Shown one piece after another: positions 1 through 8,577 of a stretch of DNA of 64,000 nucleotides; position 1 is the stretch's first letter; every line of letters begins with the position of its first letter. The DNA lies in NCBI GenBank assembly GCA_945863605.1, contig CAMAZP010000001.1:256478-320477 (forward strand), read 5' to 3'. The notes under the pieces were generated by a model. That model was not told the DNA's origin. It saw only the letters and a program-made list of their open reading frames with translations, and did not search any database. Source of the stretch: Chitinophaga pinensis. Lineage in GTDB: Bacteria > Bacteroidota > Bacteroidia > Flavobacteriales_D > Crocinitomicaceae. Both the position numbers and the translations under genes were made by a program.

Positions 1-3000
1 ATAATAACCCTTACACAACCCATAGCAGCGCTAGCTTTGACGATGAGTGTAAACAATGTCGCTTGTTTTGGTAATTCAACAGGAGCTGTTGATTTATCCG
101 TTTCAGGAGGCACAGGACCTTATAGTTACTTATGGTCAAACTCAGCGGGTACTCAAGATTTGAACAACCTTACAGCTGGAAATTATTCTGTTACTGTTAC
201 TGACAACAAAGGCTGTGTTCAAACGCTTTCTACTCTCATTACTGAACCCGCGGGACCACTTACATCTATACTTTCCGCGACTAATATTGCTTGTTTTGGC
301 AATGCGAGTGGCGCCATAGACCTCACTCCAAGCGGCGGGACACCACCTTACACTTACCTTTGGTCAACTACTGCTTCTTCCCAAGATTTGAATGGTCTAC
401 TACCTGGTATTTACAACGTCAACATCAAAGATGCAAACAATTGTACTTCGACCAATTCTGCGACTTTAACACAACCCATTGCAGCCCTTAACGCAACAGC
501 CACTTCGATCAATCCAAGCTGTTTTGGCACAACAAATGGAAGCGTTGATGTCACCGTTAGCGGTGGAACAGCACCTTATTTTTATGCGTGGTCGAATACC
601 GCCACTACTCAAGATTTAAGCTTTGTAGGCGCAGGAACTTACAATTTAGTTATTACCGATTCACAAGGTTGTACTTTCAATATTCAGCGTGTTTTAGGAC
701 AGCCAGCTCCAAATGGAATTAGCTTGAGCCCAACTGCTGTTTTATGTTACGGAGATAGTACTGGTGGTATTAATTTAAGTGTTTCAGGTGGAACTGCACC
801 TTATACCTATTCTTGGTCAACTAGCGATACAACTCAAAATATAAGTAACCTAAACGCAGGTTCATATTCCGTTACTGTTACTGATGCTCAAAGTTGTCAA
901 ATAAATGGTACTGCAACAGTTATTCAACCAAGTGCTCCTTTAGTTATTTTTGAAACACATCTTGATGCTTTGTGTGTTGGAGCTCAACAAGGATCTATTG
1001 ACTTAACTGTCATGGGCGGTACAGGAAATTACATTTATCAGTGGACCAATAATGAAACAACCGAGGATATTACAAACCTTGTTGCAGGAACTTACTCAGT
1101 TACAGTTACGGACGATAATAATTGCCAAGATACAAGCTCAATTACGATTTTAGACCCATCTAATACGATGGTTTTGTCAGAAACCCACACAAACGTTACG
1201 TGTTTTGGAGTGGATAATGGAACTGTTAATTTAAATGTAATTGGAGGGGCAGGGAATTACACTTATTTATGGAGCAACAATGCTACGACACAAGATATTT
1301 CGAATCTTGCTGCTACTAATTATTTTGTTACTGTTACTGATGGAAATAATTGTCAGTCTTTTATTTCAACTTTAATAACTACTCCACTATTACCCCTAAG
1401 TATAACAGGATTTAGAACAGATATTAGTTGTTTCGGTGAAGCATCTGGTAGCATAACACTTACTACTTTTGGAGGAACACAACCATACAATTACACATGG
1501 AATACTGGAGCAACAACTGAGGATTTGATTGGATTGAATCAAGGTGTTTATACCTTGATTGTAAATGATATGAATAACTGTATAGCTAACTATAGTACGA
1601 CAATTTATGAACCACTAGATTTAGTAATTGGTCAAGCCGTAACATCTGTTAGTTGTATAAATGGAAATGATGGTGCAATTGATATGACACCTGCTGGAGG
1701 AATTACACCTTACACCTATCAATGGAGCAACAACCAAATTACCCAAGACATTAGCGGACTTGTGGCAGGGACTTACCAAATTATTTTACGTGATTTTAAT
1801 AATTGCTTGGATACATTAGATATCACAGTGAGCGAACCTGCAGCAGCGATTGGTTTGTTTGAAGTTCATAATGATATAAGTTGTTTTGGAGGAAGTAATG
1901 GAAGCATCTTCGTTGCCGCAAATGGAGGAAATTTGAATTTCACGTATGCTTGGAGCAATGGTTCGACGGGTAATGTGATCAATAATTTGGTCGTAGGAAC
2001 TTATACCGTTACTGTAACTGATATTAAAAATTGCACGAATACTTTCTCTATTCCAATTTCACAACCTATTTCACCACTTATGCTTTCAGCTTCTACGACC
2101 TCGGTTTTGTGTCATGGAGAAAGTACAGGTTCAGCAACCGTAACCGCAAGTGGTGGAACGCCGAACTACACCTACTTATGGAACAATTCGTCCACGCAAG
2201 CCACAGCAACAAATCTTACTCAAGGACTATATTCCGTTGTGGTAAAAGACGCAAATAATTGTGAAAAAACAACTTCAATTCAAGTAACGCAACCAACACC
2301 ACTATCTACACAGACAGACTCTTTAGATGTCCTTTGTTTTGGCGATTCAACGGGTCGCGTACGCACCATACCGCAAGGAGGAGTAGGGAATTACACTTAT
2401 AGTTGGACCTCAAGTAGTCACCCAATCATCACAACGATAATGCCTTCTAACTTGTCGATTGTTAACAATTTACCTGCAGGAATTTATACGGTTGAAGTGA
2501 GAGATGGTAACCAATGTTTAGTTGTTGATTCAACCGTGATTAATCAACCAGATACTGCTATTTTACTTTCAATTACTCAAATCGATAATCTGTGTTTTGG
2601 TGATTCTTTGGGAAGTATTCAGGTCACTACTACAGGTGGAACAGCTCCTTATGTTTACAATTGGTCAACTAATGAAACAACTGAAGATATTGATTCATTA
2701 GGAGTTGGGAATTACTTTTTAACAGTAAATGATAACAATAATTGTATTGAAGCAATAAGCACCACAATCTCTTCGCCAACGCAACTTACTGAAACAAATG
2801 TAATCACAAATGTCAACTGTTTTGGAGAAAATAATGGTGCGATTGACCTAACGATAACTGGTGGTGTTTCACCTTATATTTACCTTTGGAACACAGGCGA
2901 TACTACCCAAGACATTGATTCTTTAATTGCTGGAACATATACTATTGATGTGCTTGATTCCAATAATTGTTTAGCGATTTTTAGTTTTACAGTGACTGAA

Positions 3001-4722
3001 CCACCACTTTTAACACTCGCGCTTACACAAGTTAACGTGGCTTGTTTTGGAGCAAGTACCGCTTCTATTGATCTAAACGTAACAGGCGGAACAACACCTT
3101 ACAACTATACGTGGAATAATTCACAATTCATAGAAGACATCAGCGGTTTACCAATCGGAACATATGAGGTAATTGTTGCTGATCAACACAATTGTACGGA
3201 TAGTATTTCAACTACAATTACCCAACCACAAGCACCAATTGCACTATCAGAAACACACTTAGATATCTTGTGTCATGCAGCTTCAACAGGTGCAATAGAT
3301 GTCGAAGTAACAGGTGGAACACCTAGCTTAACATCTGGCTATACTTACAATTGGAACAATGGATTTGCGTTCACTCAAGATATAGCAATTCTCCCCTTTG
3401 GAACCTATAAATTAATTGTAAGTGACAGCTTAAATTGTGTGGATTCCATTGAAGTAATTCTAACTCAACCACAAGCACCTATTGATATTCAGTATCTTGT
3501 GCAAAATGTACTTTGCTTCAGCGATTCAACAGGACATATCACTGCAACGATTACAGGCGGAACCTCACCGTACACTTTCTTATGGAACACAAACGATTCC
3601 GTGAGTCTATACATTGATTCCTTGCCAATTGGAACTTATACACTCACAGTAACAGATACCAATAATTGTGTATATGCTGAAAATGTAAGTGTCACTCAAC
3701 CGGTCGCTCCTTTATTTGCAACTTATACAGCTATTCAACCACAATGTTTTGGTTACAGCAACGGACAATTGATAGCAAATCCAATAGGAGGAACAGCGCC
3801 ATATAGCTTTGTTTGGAGTAATGGTGACACAAATCAAACCAACGATTCTATTCCAAAAGGAACTTACAACCTTACCGTTACAGATGCAAACGGTTGTAGC
3901 TTTGACACGTTGTGTGTTTTGGACGAACCGCCACTTTTAAGTGTTTCTTTCGATGCTGACATTATCTTGGGTTGTAGTCCTTTACAAGTTACCTTTACGA
4001 ATACTTCGGAGACTAATATCGCATGCCAATGGCAATTTGGAGATGGTAACACATACAATTTATGTGACAGTGTAGTGAATATTTACCAAGCTGGTGGAAA
4101 TTATGATGTAACCTTGACAGTGACAGATATCAATAGTTGTTCGAACTTTGTGACATATGATGATTTTATTACTGTTTATCAGTCACCAACAGCAGAAATT
4201 TTAGCTGACCCAACATATTTATTTGCCGGAAACGACCAAACAACCATCACCAATCTAAGTGTGGGAGCAGAATTTTATATCTGGAATATGGGTGACAACC
4301 CTGTGAATCATTACTATTTCGAACCAGGGAATTACACATATACAGCCAATCTTTCAGATACATTTATGATCACTTTGATTGCGATTTCGAGTGATAATTG
4401 TCCAGATACGGCTTACCAACAAATTATTTTTGATAATGATCCATTTTATTATGCACCGAATACCTTTATTCCTGATGACAATAGTTTAAATGATGTTTGG
4501 AATGTTGTTTTCTCAAGTCCAGAGGATGTTAAGAAATATAAAATGCAAATTTTTGACCGTTGGGGAGAATTGATCTTTGAAACTACAAACATCTACCAAG
4601 GTTGGGAAGGAACGTATAGAAATAATCATTGTCAAGTTGGTACTTACGTATGGAAATTGACTTTTTCTTGGGATGATTACCGAACTTTCCAAAAGATTGG
4701 ACACGTAAATTTATTAAGGTAA
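1..4722 (+). CDS. Giant SprB-repeat surface adhesin with T9SS type B C-terminal domain (5' end outside window)
   Basis: The reading frame is open from base 1, so the ORF-track ATG at 37 is internal and the true start lies upstream. The visible 1573 residues hold about 17 tandem repeats of roughly 75 residues. Each has a Cys near its start (often CFG), a GGTxPYxYxW core, an AGTY(T/S)VTVTD motif, an NNC and a closing TQP, as in the SprB repeat family. A PKD-like region follows, containing WQFGDG. The last ~90 residues (APNTFIPDD, FDRWGE, WEGTY) match the gliding-motility-associated C-terminal domain that directs type IX secretion. SprB in Flavobacterium is a mobile gliding adhesin. Adhesion or gliding is the inferred role here; the ligand is unknown. 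Confidence 0.9.
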   Translation: MITLTQPIAALALTMSVNNVACFGNSTGAVDLSVSGGTGPYSYLWSNSAGTQDLNNLTAGNYSVTVTDNKGCVQTLSTLITEPAGPLTSILSATNIACFGNASGAIDLTPSGGTPPYTYLWSTTASSQDLNGLLPGIYNVNIKDANNCTSTNSATLTQPIAALNATATSINPSCFGTTNGSVDVTVSGGTAPYFYAWSNTATTQDLSFVGAGTYNLVITDSQGCTFNIQRVLGQPAPNGISLSPTAVLCYGDSTGGINLSVSGGTAPYTYSWSTSDTTQNISNLNAGSYSVTVTDAQSCQINGTATVIQPSAPLVIFETHLDALCVGAQQGSIDLTVMGGTGNYIYQWTNNETTEDITNLVAGTYSVTVTDDNNCQDTSSITILDPSNTMVLSETHTNVTCFGVDNGTVNLNVIGGAGNYTYLWSNNATTQDISNLAATNYFVTVTDGNNCQSFISTLITTPLLPLSITGFRTDISCFGEASGSITLTTFGGTQPYNYTWNTGATTEDLIGLNQGVYTLIVNDMNNCIANYSTTIYEPLDLVIGQAVTSVSCINGNDGAIDMTPAGGITPYTYQWSNNQITQDISGLVAGTYQIILRDFNNCLDTLDITVSEPAAAIGLFEVHNDISCFGGSNGSIFVAANGGNLNFTYAWSNGSTGNVINNLVVGTYTVTVTDIKNCTNTFSIPISQPISPLMLSASTTSVLCHGESTGSATVTASGGTPNYTYLWNNSSTQATATNLTQGLYSVVVKDANNCEKTTSIQVTQPTPLSTQTDSLDVLCFGDSTGRVRTIPQGGVGNYTYSWTSSSHPIITTIMPSNLSIVNNLPAGIYTVEVRDGNQCLVVDSTVINQPDTAILLSITQIDNLCFGDSLGSIQVTTTGGTAPYVYNWSTNETTEDIDSLGVGNYFLTVNDNNNCIEAISTTISSPTQLTETNVITNVNCFGENNGAIDLTITGGVSPYIYLWNTGDTTQDIDSLIAGTYTIDVLDSNNCLAIFSFTVTEPPLLTLALTQVNVACFGASTASIDLNVTGGTTPYNYTWNNSQFIEDISGLPIGTYEVIVADQHNCTDSISTTITQPQAPIALSETHLDILCHAASTGAIDVEVTGGTPSLTSGYTYNWNNGFAFTQDIAILPFGTYKLIVSDSLNCVDSIEVILTQPQAPIDIQYLVQNVLCFSDSTGHITATITGGTSPYTFLWNTNDSVSLYIDSLPIGTYTLTVTDTNNCVYAENVSVTQPVAPLFATYTAIQPQCFGYSNGQLIANPIGGTAPYSFVWSNGDTNQTNDSIPKGTYNLTVTDANGCSFDTLCVLDEPPLLSVSFDADIILGCSPLQVTFTNTSETNIACQWQFGDGNTYNLCDSVVNIYQAGGNYDVTLTVTDINSCSNFVTYDDFITVYQSPTAEILADPTYLFAGNDQTTITNLSVGAEFYIWNMGDNPVNHYYFEPGNYTYTANLSDTFMITLIAISSDNCPDTAYQQIIFDNDPFYYAPNTFIPDDNSLNDVWNVVFSSPEDVKKYKMQIFDRWGELIFETTNIYQGWEGTYRNNHCQVGTYVWKLTFSWDDYRTFQKIGHVNLLR

Positions 4723-4732
4723 GTTTTGATAA

Positions 4733-4766
4733 TAAAAAAAGCCAACATAAATGGATTATATTGGCT
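4733..4766 (-). terminator. Rho-independent terminator of tRNA-Lys
   Basis: Read on the minus strand, AGCCAA pairs with TTGGCT, three more pairs lie inside the stem, and the hairpin is followed by a run of seven T. It sits just downstream of the tRNA 3' end and only 10 bases after the convergent adhesin stop codon. Confidence 0.75.
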
Positions 4767-4773
4767 CTAGGAG

Positions 4774-4846
4774 TGATTTCGCTGGGATTCGAACCCAGGG
4801 CCCATACATTAAAAGTGTATTGCTCTACCAGCTGAGCTACGAAATC
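4774..4846 (-). tRNA. tRNA-Lys (anticodon TTT)
   Basis: The minus strand folds as a 73-nt cloverleaf. The acceptor stem is GATTTCG/CGAAATC with discriminator A. The D-arm region reads AGCTCAGCTGGTAGAGC. The anticodon stem ATACA/TGTAT encloses loop CTTTTAA, which gives anticodon TTT. The T arm is CTGGG/CCCAG around TTCGAAT. CCA is not encoded, because the bases after the discriminator are CTCC, so CCA must be added by the CCA-adding enzyme (a candidate lies at 36602). The gene has its own promoter and terminator and stands alone. Confidence 0.97.
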
Positions 4847-4859
4847 GTTTTAGCGGGTG

Positions 4860-4889
4860 CAAAGTTACTTTATTATTCTAATTCTACAA
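4860..4889 (-). promoter_or_regulatory. Bacteroidota-type promoter of tRNA-Lys
   Basis: On the minus strand TTG is followed by 19 bases and then TAACTTTG, an exact TAnnTTTG -7 box at a normal spacing. The box ends 13 bases before the mature tRNA 5' end. This is the cleanest two-element promoter I find in the window. Confidence 0.75.
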
Positions 4890-4901
4890 GTAAAATTTAA
4901 T

Positions 4902-4909
4902 TATTTTTG
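4902..4909 (+). promoter_or_regulatory. -7 box upstream of shikimate kinase
   Basis: TATTTTTG matches TAnnTTTG and lies 29 bases before the TTG start at 4939. No clear -33 TTG element is visible. Confidence 0.45.
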
Positions 4910-4938
4910 TTTATAAGTTTAAAATTTATTTTAAGTTA

Positions 4939-5493
4939 TTGAAAATCAGATTGAATTTGGAAAAAGATAAACATATTTTTTTAATAGGATTCATGGGAAG
5001 TGGAAAAACTTCCTTGGGTAAACTTGTTGCTAAAAATTTTAAATTAGAATTTATTGATACAGATAGGTTTATTGAAAAACAAGAAAATTCGAAAATTCAA
5101 GAAATTTTTGATGAAAAGGGAGAAAATTATTTTCGAAAATTGGAACATGAATTTATCTTGAATTTACCTCAATTTATAAAGCCTACAGTATTTTCAACAG
5201 GTGGAGGTATGCCAATTTATAATGATAATCTCTCCATAATGAAAAAACATGGAATAGTTGTTTTTTTAGATATTACAATTGGAAAATTACATTCTAGATT
5301 AAAAAATGATAAAAAGAGACCGTTACTTCAAGTTGATGAAAATCTTTACGAATTTATTACAAGAGAATTTAACGTACGTTTACCAATTTATTCTCAAGCA
5401 CATATCATTGAAGATGCAGGGATAAAAAAAAATGAAATTGTTGTAAATTTGCTATCTAAAATTAATTCATTCAAGTTTTCAAATGAATCTTGA
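4939..5493 (+). CDS. aroK: Shikimate kinase
   Basis: Phosphorylates the 3-hydroxyl of shikimate with ATP in the chorismate (aromatic amino acid) pathway, in the cytosol. The 184-residue protein begins with the P-loop GFMGSGKT (residues 17-24). It continues with DTD near residues 40-42 for shikimate and Mg binding, a FRKLE segment with the substrate Arg, a GGG loop, and a KRPLL lid segment. The length is normal for the family. The start is TTG, because no ATG precedes the P-loop in frame. A -7 box lies just upstream. It stands alone between tRNA-Lys and mtaB. Confidence 0.93.
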   Translation: MKIRLNLEKDKHIFLIGFMGSGKTSLGKLVAKNFKLEFIDTDRFIEKQENSKIQEIFDEKGENYFRKLEHEFILNLPQFIKPTVFSTGGGMPIYNDNLSIMKKHGIVVFLDITIGKLHSRLKNDKKRPLLQVDENLYEFITREFNVRLPIYSQAHIIEDAGIKKNEIVVNLLSKINSFKFSNES

Positions 5494-5506
5494 ATTAAAT
5501 AAAAAC

Positions 5507-5549
5507 AGCTAATATAAAATGAGTCGGTAAAAAATAAATTAGCTTTCTT
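5507..5549 (+). terminator. Possible weak terminator after aroK
   Basis: AGCTAAT and ATTAGCT form a 7-bp stem around a loop of about 24 bases, followed by TTCTTAATTT. The long loop and interrupted T tract make it weak. Confidence 0.3.
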
Positions 5550-5559
5550 AATTTCTACT

Positions 5560-5567
5560 TACTTTTG
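5560..5567 (+). promoter_or_regulatory. -7 box immediately before mtaB
   Basis: TACTTTTG matches TAnnTTTG and ends only 7 bases before the ATG at 5575. If it is used, transcription would start at or within a few bases of the start codon. Confidence 0.5.
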
Positions 5568-5574
5568 TAGTTGA

Positions 5575-6897
5575 ATGAATCAGTTTAAAAAAGTAGCATT
5601 TTATACCCTTGGTTGCAAGTTGAATTTTTCAGAAACTTCAACGATTTCTCGCTTATTTGAGGAAGCAGGTTTTGCGAAAGTAGAATTTGAAGAAACCCCA
5701 GATGTGTATGTCATTAACACCTGTTCGGTTACTGAAAATGCAGACAAAAAGTGCAAACAATTAGTGAAACGTGCACAGAAAATCAATCCTGAATCTTTTA
5801 TTGTTATTGTCGGATGTTATGCACAATTGAAACCAGAAGAAATTGCAAAAATACATGGAGTTGATTTGGTACTTGGTGCCAATGAAAAATTTAACATATT
5901 AAAGCACTTAGAAAATAAAAATTCAAAACTTGAAATCACTGAAGTTTCTTTTGATAATATCAAGAATACCAAAGAATTCGTACCTTCCTATTCTATTGGT
6001 GACCGTACACGTTCATTTCTAAAAGTACAAGACGGTTGTGATTACTTTTGCTCGTTTTGTACCATTCCATTAGCGAGAGGAAAGAGTAGAAATGCTTCAG
6101 TTGCTGAAACGGTTTTAGAAGCAGAAAAAATTGCTAAAACTGCTGTTAAAGAAGTCGTTCTTACTGGTGTAAATATTGGCGATTTTGGTCAAGGAGAAGG
6201 AGAAAATTTCTTTGATTTAATTAAAGAATTAGATAACATAGATGGAATTGACCGTTTTCGGATTTCATCCATAGAACCCAACTTACTTTCAAACGAAATC
6301 ATTGATTTTTGCTTGAAAGATTCAAAAAGATTTGTTCCCCATTTTCATATTCCATTACAATCAGGTAGCGATCGATTACTCAAGTTAATGCGTAGAAAAT
6401 ATGAACGTGCTTTGTATGCTCAGCGCGTGATTCAAATCAAATCCATACGTCCTGATGCATGTATTGGAGTAGACGTAATCGTTGGTTTTCCTGGTGAAAC
6501 TGATGAAGATTTTATGGACAGTGTAAACTTTTTGAAAGATTTGGATGTTAGCTACTTACACGTATTTACCTATTCTGAACGTGCAAACACAGGTGCACCA
6601 AAATTAGGTGAAAAAGTACCTATGGAAGTTCGTCGCGAAAGAAGCAAACAATTACATCTGTTGTCAGACAGAAAGAAACGTCAATTCTACACCGAAAATA
6701 GTGGAACGGAACGAACTGTACTCTTTGAACACGAAGAAGATGAAGGAATTATGTATGGTTTTACAGAGAATTATATCAAAGTGAAATTTCCATATCAGCA
6801 AGAATTAACCAATACATTTCAGAAAATTCGCCTTACAGAAATCGATAGAGATGGAATTATGAAATGTGAATTAATAGAAAATTTAGTTACAATTTAG
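5575..6897 (+). CDS. mtaB: tRNA t6A37 methylthiotransferase MtaB
   Basis: A radical-SAM enzyme that adds a methylthio group to t6A37, giving ms2t6A in tRNAs that read ANN codons. Cys14, Cys50 and Cys81 are the N-terminal MTTase cluster ligands. Cys155, Cys159 and Cys162 (in DGCDYFCSFC) form the radical-SAM CxxxCxxC. The C-terminal ~60 residues fit a TRAM domain. The 440-residue length and the GCKLN and NTCSVTENA motifs favour MtaB over MiaB or RimO. Only 4 bases separate it from the following pterin synthase gene, so the two are probably cotranscribed. Confidence 0.92.
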   Translation: MNQFKKVAFYTLGCKLNFSETSTISRLFEEAGFAKVEFEETPDVYVINTCSVTENADKKCKQLVKRAQKINPESFIVIVGCYAQLKPEEIAKIHGVDLVLGANEKFNILKHLENKNSKLEITEVSFDNIKNTKEFVPSYSIGDRTRSFLKVQDGCDYFCSFCTIPLARGKSRNASVAETVLEAEKIAKTAVKEVVLTGVNIGDFGQGEGENFFDLIKELDNIDGIDRFRISSIEPNLLSNEIIDFCLKDSKRFVPHFHIPLQSGSDRLLKLMRRKYERALYAQRVIQIKSIRPDACIGVDVIVGFPGETDEDFMDSVNFLKDLDVSYLHVFTYSERANTGAPKLGEKVPMEVRRERSKQLHLLSDRKKRQFYTENSGTERTVLFEHEEDEGIMYGFTENYIKVKFPYQQELTNTFQKIRLTEIDRDGIMKCELIENLVTI

Positions 6898-6901
6898 AAA
6901 A

Positions 6902-7333
6902 ATGAAGCCAATTTATATTACACGAAGAGAGACCTTTAACGCTGCACATAAATTATGGCGAGAAGAATGGTCACCTGAGAAAAATTATGAAGTTTTCGGA
7001 AAATGTTCCAACAATAATTGGCATGGACACAACTTTCAACTATTTGTGACAGTGAAAGGAATTCCAAATGAAGAAACGGGGTTTGTGATTAACTTAAAAA
7101 CATTAAGTAAAATACTGAAGGAAAAAGTAATTGAGGAAATCGATCACAAAAATTTGAATTTAGATGTTCCATTCTTAAAAGGAATAATGGCATCAACAGA
7201 AAATATAGCGATTGCGATTTGGGATTTAATTGAAGAAGATGTTCGTCAGAATGGTGGTGAATTGGCTCATATCAGAATCATCGAAACGGAAAATAATTTT
7301 GTAGATTATTACGGAGGAAAAGAGCCGTTTTAA
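6902..7333 (+). CDS. 6-pyruvoyl-tetrahydropterin synthase / QueD-family T-fold enzyme
   Basis: A 143-residue protein acting on 7,8-dihydroneopterin triphosphate, the FolE product. Zinc ligands are His16 (NAAHKL), His41 and His43 (HGH). The catalytic Cys is Cys35, and the DHKNL segment carries the catalytic-triad Asp-His. The Cys is separated from HGH by five residues (CSNNNWHGH). That spacing is typical of pyruvoyl-tetrahydropterin synthases, whereas queuosine QueD usually has three. With folE directly downstream, a pterin or biopterin role is more likely than queuosine synthesis, but automatic annotation will probably say QueD. Confidence 0.87.
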   Translation: MKPIYITRRETFNAAHKLWREEWSPEKNYEVFGKCSNNNWHGHNFQLFVTVKGIPNEETGFVINLKTLSKILKEKVIEEIDHKNLNLDVPFLKGIMASTENIAIAIWDLIEEDVRQNGGELAHIRIIETENNFVDYYGGKEPF

Positions 7334-7362
7334 GTTGTAATTCAAACTAAAAAAAAACAATT

Positions 7363-7929
7363 TTGGAAAATAAAATATTAGAAGAGAATTACCTTTCAAT
7401 CATCAAAGCCTTGGGTGAAAATCCAGAGCGCGAAGGTTTACTAAAAACCCCTGAACGTGTTGCTAAAGCGATGCAATTCCTAACAAATGGTTACGATATA
7501 AATCCCGATGATTTAATCAATCAAGCGATATTTCACGAAGAATATTCTGAAATGGTGTTAGTGAAATCTATTGAGGTTTATTCCCTTTGTGAGCACCACA
7601 TGTTGCCATTTTTTGGTAAAGCGCATATTGCCTATATTCCTGATGGAAAAATTGTTGGTTTGAGTAAAATCCCACGAGTAGTGGATGCGTATTCAAGACG
7701 TTTACAAGTGCAAGAACGTTTGACAATTGAAATAAGAGATTGTATTCAGCGTACCTTGGAACCAAAAGGTGTGGCAGTTGTGATTGAATGTTCACACATG
7801 TGTATGCAAATGCGTGGCGTACAAAAACAAAATTCTGTAACAACTACAAGCGCATTTACTGGTCTTTTCCTAGAAAACGATGCAACACGTAAAGAATTTA
7901 TTAATTTGATTCAAGCGAAATTGCATTAG
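7363..7929 (+). CDS. folE: GTP cyclohydrolase I
   Basis: Converts GTP to 7,8-dihydroneopterin triphosphate, the first step to folate and pterins. The 188-residue protein has the full signature: CEHHMLPF with zinc ligands Cys76 and His79, GLSKIPR, and SHMCMQMRG with zinc ligand Cys147. The start is TTG at 7363, because the next Met (residue 37) would cut into the conserved N-terminal helix. It lies 29 bases after the pterin synthase, so the two enzymes handle consecutive steps in one transcript. Confidence 0.95.
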   Translation: MENKILEENYLSIIKALGENPEREGLLKTPERVAKAMQFLTNGYDINPDDLINQAIFHEEYSEMVLVKSIEVYSLCEHHMLPFFGKAHIAYIPDGKIVGLSKIPRVVDAYSRRLQVQERLTIEIRDCIQRTLEPKGVAVVIECSHMCMQMRGVQKQNSVTTTSAFTGLFLENDATRKEFINLIQAKLH

Positions 7930-7953
7930 TTGTTTTAAAAAGCAGTTTAAAAA

Positions 7954-8412
7954 TTATTGTATACTTAAAATCTCTGTCGATTTTCCATTAAAAAGGATAC
8001 ATTCACCTTTCGTTTTTCCTAAAAGCAACTCTCCAATTGGCGCTTTTGGATTGATGGCAAAAATTGAAAAACTTTCCATTTTGATGGTGCCAATTCCAAC
8101 AGAGAAATAATACCAACCATTATTTGTTTCTACTAAACTGCCTAAACCAATTTTAGTATGAGAGGTTGTAGGATTAATTTTTTGTAAATTTTCTTGAATC
8201 GTCAATAATTCATTGATTTGTTTAGTCAATTTTTCTTGTTCTAACTGCGCCATTGCAACGCCTGTTTCGTGCTTATCACCAGCTGAATTTTTAGAATCAT
8301 TTCGAGATGCAGCATCAAACATTTCTTGAAGAATCGATTTTAAATTTCTAATTCTCAGATTTACTTCGTTACAAACGTTTTGGTAAACTATTTTTTTATT
8401 TAAAACTGACAT
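7954..8412 (-). CDS. GreA/GreB-like transcript cleavage factor-type protein
   Basis: This 152-residue protein has a predicted N-terminal helical hairpin (about residues 1-75). Its tip carries acidic residues (GDKHETG), which resembles the GDLxEN tip of GreA. The C-terminal domain has the GreA-type APIGELLLGKTKGE segment. Gre factors enter the RNA polymerase secondary channel and stimulate cleavage of backtracked RNA. Close relatives in Bacteroidota databases are often named '3-oxoacyl-ACP synthase', which the sequence does not support. It is divergent from tex. Confidence 0.7.
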   Translation of the reverse strand: MSVLNKKIVYQNVCNEVNLRIRNLKSILQEMFDAASRNDSKNSAGDKHETGVAMAQLEQEKLTKQINELLTIQENLQKINPTTSHTKIGLGSLVETNNGWYYFSVGIGTIKMESFSIFAINPKAPIGELLLGKTKGECILFNGKSTEILSIQ

Positions 8413-8577
8413 TTATTTATGTTTTGTTTATCAAATTATGATTATCGGTTGATTACAAAGTAAACGAATATTGAAGAGAGTTAGAAAATTTATAGTTTAA
8501 TTCATAGTTATATTTCAAAGTAACAATTATCTCTAATTTTACATTTTCGTTTTAAAGTATCAAAAGCAAAATTTTCA

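Noticed and set aside
1-4000. Possible CRISPR or tandem DNA repeat array
   Set aside because: The periodic pattern is a protein repeat of about 225 bases within one open frame, with diverged DNA and no spacers.
4733-4889. tRNA-Lys as an integration site of a mobile element
   Set aside because: No integrase, duplicated tRNA end or mobility gene is nearby; promoter, tRNA and terminator are intact.
6902-7333. Calling the pterin synthase queD without reservation
   Set aside because: The Cys to HGH spacing and the folE neighbour fit PTPS better; I left the symbol empty.
7954-8412. Annotation as 3-oxoacyl-ACP synthase, as often seen for relatives
   Set aside because: The protein is 152 residues with a Gre-like layout and has no thiolase fold or catalytic Cys-His-His.
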